From positions 124,001 to 188,000 of the forward strand of contig NZ_LQQP01000023.1 of assembly GCF_001619615.1 (NCBI RefSeq): DNA of 64,000 nt, given 5' to 3'. Origin of the DNA: Microbacterium sp. T32. GTDB taxonomy: Bacteria; Actinomycetota; Actinomycetes; Actinomycetales; Microbacteriaceae. Every line of letters starts with the position of its first letter. Position 1 is the stretch's first letter. Under the pieces are notes generated by a model. The model saw only the letters and a program-made list of their open reading frames with translations. It searched no databases and was not told the origin of the DNA. The position numbers were made by a program, and so were the translations under genes. Below are positions 60,120 through 64,000 of this stretch, piece after piece.

Positions 60120-60842
60120 TCAGCCCGCCGCAACCCCGAACAGCGCCCCCACCGCGTACGTCGCACCCAGTGCGAGGGCGCCGCCGATGACGGTGCGCAG
60201 AATCGCGCGCACGCGACGCGCGCCGCCGATCCATGCGGCGAGGTATCCGGTCACGGCGAGCGCAACCAGCACCGCGACGAACGTCAGCGGTACCCGCACC
60301 TCGACGGGCGCGAGCAGGATCGTGAGCATCGGCAGGATCGCGCCGACCGTGAACGCCACCGCCGACGCGAGCGCCGCGGCCCACGGACTCACCACGTCCT
60401 CCGCGTCGATGTTGAGCTCAACCGCGAGGTGGGCTTTCAGGGCATCGGATGCCGTGAGCTCGGTCGCCACGCGCGTCGCGGTGTCACGGCTGAGCCCCTG
60501 CGCCTCGTACAGGCCGATGAGCTCGGTGAGTTCAGCATCCGGGTCCTCCGCGAGCTCGCGGCGCTCCTTCTGGATGAGCGCGTGCTCGCTGTCGCGCTGG
60601 CTGGATACCGAGACGTACTCGCCGAGGGCCATCGAGATCGCGCCGCCCACAAGGGCCGCGAGACCTGCGATCAACACCGGACCGACCTCGCTCGTCGCGC
60701 CCGCCACACCGACGACGACGGCGGCCGTCGACACGATGCCGTCGTTCGCGCCGAGGACTCCGGCGCGCAGCCAGTTCAGGCGCTGCGCGAGTCCTTGGCG
60801 GTGGGGTTCATCGGGGTGCGCTCCGGCGGGCGAATCGGTCAC
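60120..60842 (-). CDS. VIT1/CCC1 family metal transporter
   Basis: 240 residues with five membrane segments. The family start LNWLRAGVLGANDGIVSTAAVVVGVAGA is unmistakable. The cytoplasmic E-rich domain (QRDSEHALIQKERRELAEDPDAEL, read in two parts) binds metal in relatives. It probably moves Fe2+ or Mn2+ out of the cytoplasm. GTG start at 60842 with TAACCT 6 bases upstream, another leaderless arrangement. Confidence 0.9.
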   Translation of the reverse strand: MTDSPAGAHPDEPHRQGLAQRLNWLRAGVLGANDGIVSTAAVVVGVAGATSEVGPVLIAGLAALVGGAISMALGEYVSVSSQRDSEHALIQKERRELAEDPDAELTELIGLYEAQGLSRDTATRVATELTASDALKAHLAVELNIDAEDVVSPWAAALASAVAFTVGAILPMLTILLAPVEVRVPLTFVAVLVALAVTGYLAAWIGGARRVRAILRTVIGGALALGATYAVGALFGVAAG

Positions 60843-61017
60843 GCGATCAGGTTAGTCGCGTGGGGAATCGCCTCGATCCGATCGGTCACATCGCGGCATC
60901 CCGCCCGGTCTCTTCCCGTCCCGTTCACCGGATCGTCACCATCGGCCGACACAGTGGAGCGACCGGCGCCCCCGCACCGGTCGTTCCCCCTCATCCCCCG
61001 CACCCGAGGACACAGCC

Positions 61018-64000
61018 ATGCCTTCGACGTTCCTTCGCCGTGCCGTCGCGTTCACCGCGACGACCGCGGCGGTGTGCGCGCTCGCCCTCTCGAGCGCGAC
61101 GGCGGCTTCGGCCGCCATCGTTCCCACGCCCGTCTCCGACAGCGCGCCCGGCGCCGCGATCGGCCTGACGCCGGTCGGCTCCTACGACACGAACGTGTTC
61201 AATAAGTCCGCCGCCGAGATCGTGCAGGCGTACCGCGACCGCTTGTTCGTCGTGAACGCGCAGGCCGGCGCCGTGACGGTGCTCGACAACAGCGACCCGA
61301 AGAACCCGACGAAGCTGTTCGAGATCACCTCGGACGGCGTCGCCAACTCGGTCGCCGTGCGCGATGACGGCCTCGGGGTCGTGGCCTTCGAGGCCGCCGA
61401 CAAGACCGCGCCCGGTCACCTCATGTTCTTCGACGCGAACAAGGACGACGCCGCGAGCGCGAAGCTCGGCGAGGTCACCGTCGGAGCTCTCCCCGACATG
61501 GTCACGTTCTCCAAGGACGGGACGTACGCCGTCGTCGCCAACGAGGGCGAGCCGGCCAAAGACTTCTCCACCGATCCCGAGGGTTCCGTGAGCGTCGTCA
61601 CGCTGGCATCCACGCTCTCCGCTCCCGCGCAGACGGCCGTCAAGACCGCCGGCTTCGGCGCGTTCGAGCAGGGCGGATCGAAGACGCTCGACCCGAAGGT
61701 GCGCGTGTTCGGCCCCGACGTCGCCGCGCCCGACCAGGGCTCGAAGCCCCTGTCGGCGAACCGCGTCTCGCGCAACCTCGAGCCCGAGTACATCACCGTC
61801 GACGGCACCGTCGCCTACGTCGCGCTGCAGGAGGCCAACGCCATCGCGACGGTCGACCTGACGAAGGCCGAGGTCACCGGCATCCTCCCCCTCGGCTACA
61901 AGGACTGGGGCGCCGCGGGCAACGCGCTCGACACGAGCGACAAGGACGGCGGGATCAAAATCCGCAGCGTCGACGGTCTGAAGGGCCTGTACATGCCCGA
62001 CGGCATCGCGTCGTACTCCGTGCCGGTTGCGGGCAAGGCCACGACCTACCTCGTCACCGCGAACGAGGGCGACGGCCGCGAGTGGGGCAGCTTCACGGAC
62101 GAGGCCCGGATCAAGGATCTCGGCAAGAAGGACCTCGCCCCGATCTGCGCGACCTCGCCGCTGGCTGGACGCTCGGCGGATGCCGACCTCGGACGCCTCA
62201 AGGTCGTCACCGACCTCGGCAAGACCGCCGACGGCTGCTACAGCGAGCTCTACGCGTACGGCGGCCGTTCGTTCTCGATCTGGGACACCACGGGCGCGCT
62301 CGTCTTCGACTCCGGCGACGACTTCGAGCAGAAGCTCAAGGAGGTCGCCCCCGAGCTGTTCAACGTCTCGAACGACAACAACACCGTAGACGACCGCAGC
62401 GACGACAAGGGCCCCGAGCCCGAGGGCGTCGCGATCGGCGTCGTCGACGGCCGCACGTACGCCTTCATCGGCCTCGAGCGGGCGGGCGGCGTGATGGTCT
62501 ACGACATCACCGACCCGAAGAACGCGACCTACGTCACATACGTGAACAACCGCGACGCCTCGGCGAACGTGGAGTCCGCCGCGGCGGGCGACCTCGGCCC
62601 CGAGGGCCTCACGTTCGTCTCGGCGCTGCGTTCACCCACGGGCGTTCCGCTGCTCATCACCGGCAACGAGGTCTCGGGCTCGACCACCGTCTTCGAGGTG
62701 CGTCCGACGCAGCCGAAGGCGCCCGACCTGCAGATCCTGACGATCAACGACTTCCACGGCCGTCTGCTGCAGGAGACCGGCGGAGTCGCGGGCGCGGGAG
62801 TGCTCGCCGGCGCGGTCGAGAAGTACCGTCAGCAGAACCCGAACACGCTGTTCGTCTCGGCCGGTGACAACATCGGCGCGAGCGCGTTCGAGTCGTTCAT
62901 CGACCAGGACACCCCGACGATCAAGGCCCTGAAGGCCGCGACGCTCGACGTGAGCACGGTCGGCAACCACGAGTTCGATCGCGGCTTCGCCGACCTGACC
63001 GACCGCGTGATCCCGGCGTACGGCGGCAACACGGGCGACTTCAGCGACTTCGCGCTCGGCGCCAACGTGTACGAGAAGGGCACCAAGACCCCCGCCCTGA
63101 AGCCGTACACGATCAAGGACGTCAACGGCACGAAGGTCGCCTTCGTCGGCACCGTGACCGAGCAGACCGCCGGCATGGTCGACCCCTCGAAGATCACCGA
63201 GATCGAGTTCGGCGACCAGGTCGAGGCGGCCAACCGCGAGGCGAAGAACGCCCGCGCAGCCGGTGCCGACATCGTGATCCTCCTCGCCCACGAGGGCTCG
63301 GAAGGCACCGACTGCACGAAGATCGCCACCGAGTCGGGAGACTTCGGCGATCTCGTGCGCAACGCCTCGAGCGACGTGGATGCCATCGTCTCGGCGCACA
63401 CGCACCAGAAGTACGCGTGCGAGATCGGCGGCCGCTCCGTCATCCAGACCGGTCAGTACGGCACGAACCTCGGCACGCTCGACATCGACCTCGACGACGC
63501 CGGCAAGCTCGTCTCGATCACGCCGGGTGTGCGTGCGCTGTACGACTCCACCGTTTCGCAGTGGATCGCCTACCCGCAGACTCAGGTCGCCAAGATCGTG
63601 GCGGATGCCAAGGCCACCGCCGACGTGAAGGGCCAGGTCGAGGTCGGCACGATCACGACCGACATCACGCGGGCGAAGAACGGCTCCGGCGGCGAAGACC
63701 GCGGCGCCTACTCGACGCTCGGCAACACCGTCGCCGACGTGTACCTGTGGGCCACGAGCGAGAACCCCTCCTTCAACGGCCAGGACGCGCAGATCGCCTT
63801 CATGAACCCCGGCGGACTGCGCGCCGATCTGCTGTACGGGACCGACAACGGCTCGATGTCGTACCGCGAGGTCGCGAACGTGCAGCCCTTCGGCAACACG
63901 CTCGTGACGCTCTCCCTCACGGGCGCGCAGCTGAAGTCGGTGCTGGAGGAGCAGTGGCAGCCCGCGGAGGCGTCGCGTCCGGTGCTCGCGCTCGGTGTCT
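61018..64000 (+). CDS. Secreted choice-of-anchor I / 5'-nucleotidase fusion, 3' end beyond the window
   Basis: 994 residues are visible, with no stop before the edge. Signal peptide about 1-32 (ending ASA). A choice-of-anchor-I beta-propeller follows (about 45-560, with IVQAYRDRLFVVNAQAG, VANEGEPAKDF and LVTANEGDGREWG). From about 571 a metallophosphatase has NDFHGRL, SAGDNIGAS, TVGNHEFDRG and VSAHTH. The nucleotide-binding C-terminal domain begins near 880 and is cut. It should hydrolyse extracellular nucleotides for phosphate and nucleoside uptake. The end probably carries a wall anchor, but this is not visible. Confidence 0.88.
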   Translation, partial: MPSTFLRRAVAFTATTAAVCALALSSATAASAAIVPTPVSDSAPGAAIGLTPVGSYDTNVFNKSAAEIVQAYRDRLFVVNAQAGAVTVLDNSDPKNPTKLFEITSDGVANSVAVRDDGLGVVAFEAADKTAPGHLMFFDANKDDAASAKLGEVTVGALPDMVTFSKDGTYAVVANEGEPAKDFSTDPEGSVSVVTLASTLSAPAQTAVKTAGFGAFEQGGSKTLDPKVRVFGPDVAAPDQGSKPLSANRVSRNLEPEYITVDGTVAYVALQEANAIATVDLTKAEVTGILPLGYKDWGAAGNALDTSDKDGGIKIRSVDGLKGLYMPDGIASYSVPVAGKATTYLVTANEGDGREWGSFTDEARIKDLGKKDLAPICATSPLAGRSADADLGRLKVVTDLGKTADGCYSELYAYGGRSFSIWDTTGALVFDSGDDFEQKLKEVAPELFNVSNDNNTVDDRSDDKGPEPEGVAIGVVDGRTYAFIGLERAGGVMVYDITDPKNATYVTYVNNRDASANVESAAAGDLGPEGLTFVSALRSPTGVPLLITGNEVSGSTTVFEVRPTQPKAPDLQILTINDFHGRLLQETGGVAGAGVLAGAVEKYRQQNPNTLFVSAGDNIGASAFESFIDQDTPTIKALKAATLDVSTVGNHEFDRGFADLTDRVIPAYGGNTGDFSDFALGANVYEKGTKTPALKPYTIKDVNGTKVAFVGTVTEQTAGMVDPSKITEIEFGDQVEAANREAKNARAAGADIVILLAHEGSEGTDCTKIATESGDFGDLVRNASSDVDAIVSAHTHQKYACEIGGRSVIQTGQYGTNLGTLDIDLDDAGKLVSITPGVRALYDSTVSQWIAYPQTQVAKIVADAKATADVKGQVEVGTITTDITRAKNGSGGEDRGAYSTLGNTVADVYLWATSENPSFNGQDAQIAFMNPGGLRADLLYGTDNGSMSYREVANVQPFGNTLVTLSLTGAQLKSVLEEQWQPAEASRPVLALGV

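Noticed and set aside
1..64000. tRNA, rRNA, insertion sequences, phage or integrase genes
   Set aside because: No cloverleaf, CCA-type end, transposase or integrase motif was recognised on either strand.

Overview
The window is high-GC (about 70%), gene-dense actinobacterial chromosome. GC-rich third codon positions, ATGA/GTGA stop-start overlaps, frequent GTG starts, leaderless-looking promoters, circularly permuted ATP-grasp, BioQ-BioYMN and class E sortase-type features, and the frequent word GGATGCC together suggest Microbacteriaceae, most likely Microbacterium; this assignment is inference. No rRNA or tRNA gene, insertion sequence, CRISPR array or prophage was recognised.

Layout. (1) 0.2-10.1 kb: a LacI-controlled deoxy-sugar operon with a CUT2/RhaS-type ABC transporter, an L-fucose/L-arabinose-type isomerase, a rhamnose mutarotase, an ABM protein and a secreted BNR-4 propeller that may release L-rhamnose. 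(2) 10.2-15.0 kb: the transglutaminase-like / alpha-E / circularly permuted ATP-grasp trio, plus a second ATP-grasp gene on the opposite strand. (3) 15.1-22.4 kb: alcohol dehydrogenase, peptidase-like hydrolase, XRE regulator, membrane molybdopterin oxidoreductase, and an arginine-to-glutamate-semialdehyde pair. (4) 22.9-31.2 kb: methionine salvage (mtnA-C-B, mtnK, mtnD) with an ABC importer that is probably for methylthioribose. (5) 31.3-52.1 kb: an arabinan-use locus with intracellular GH51 and GH1-like enzymes, a CUT1 transporter without its own ATPase, a LacI repressor with three operator regions, a secreted GH93-like enzyme, an 1830-residue wall-anchored GH43/GH51 fusion and a CE7 esterase. 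This locus is interrupted by a PutA homologue that has lost its catalytic residues and by a small toxin-antitoxin pair. (6) 52.1-64 kb: housekeeping and transport genes, including cofE, bioYMN with bioQ, a cytochrome b561, an enoyl-CoA hydratase, a VIT1 transporter and the start of a large secreted 5'-nucleotidase that runs off the window.

How the genes work together. Regions 1 and 5 are complete capture chains: secreted enzyme, lipoprotein receptor, permeases, cytoplasmic enzyme and a local LacI repressor whose operators can be read. Region 4 links uptake and phosphorylation of methylthioribose to its return to methionine. In each operon nearly every gene overlaps the next by 4-7 bases, so translation is coupled; the exceptions are stem-loops placed just after two solute-binding-protein genes.

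The least explained feature is a set of long inverted repeats between genes. Five sequence families occur, two of them as tandem arrays with a period of about 118 bases. They are probably terminators or REP-like elements, but no known family was recognised. The other strong candidates for novelty are the PutA pseudoenzyme and the glutamine-rich tail on the ATP-grasp enzyme next to a transglutaminase-like gene.
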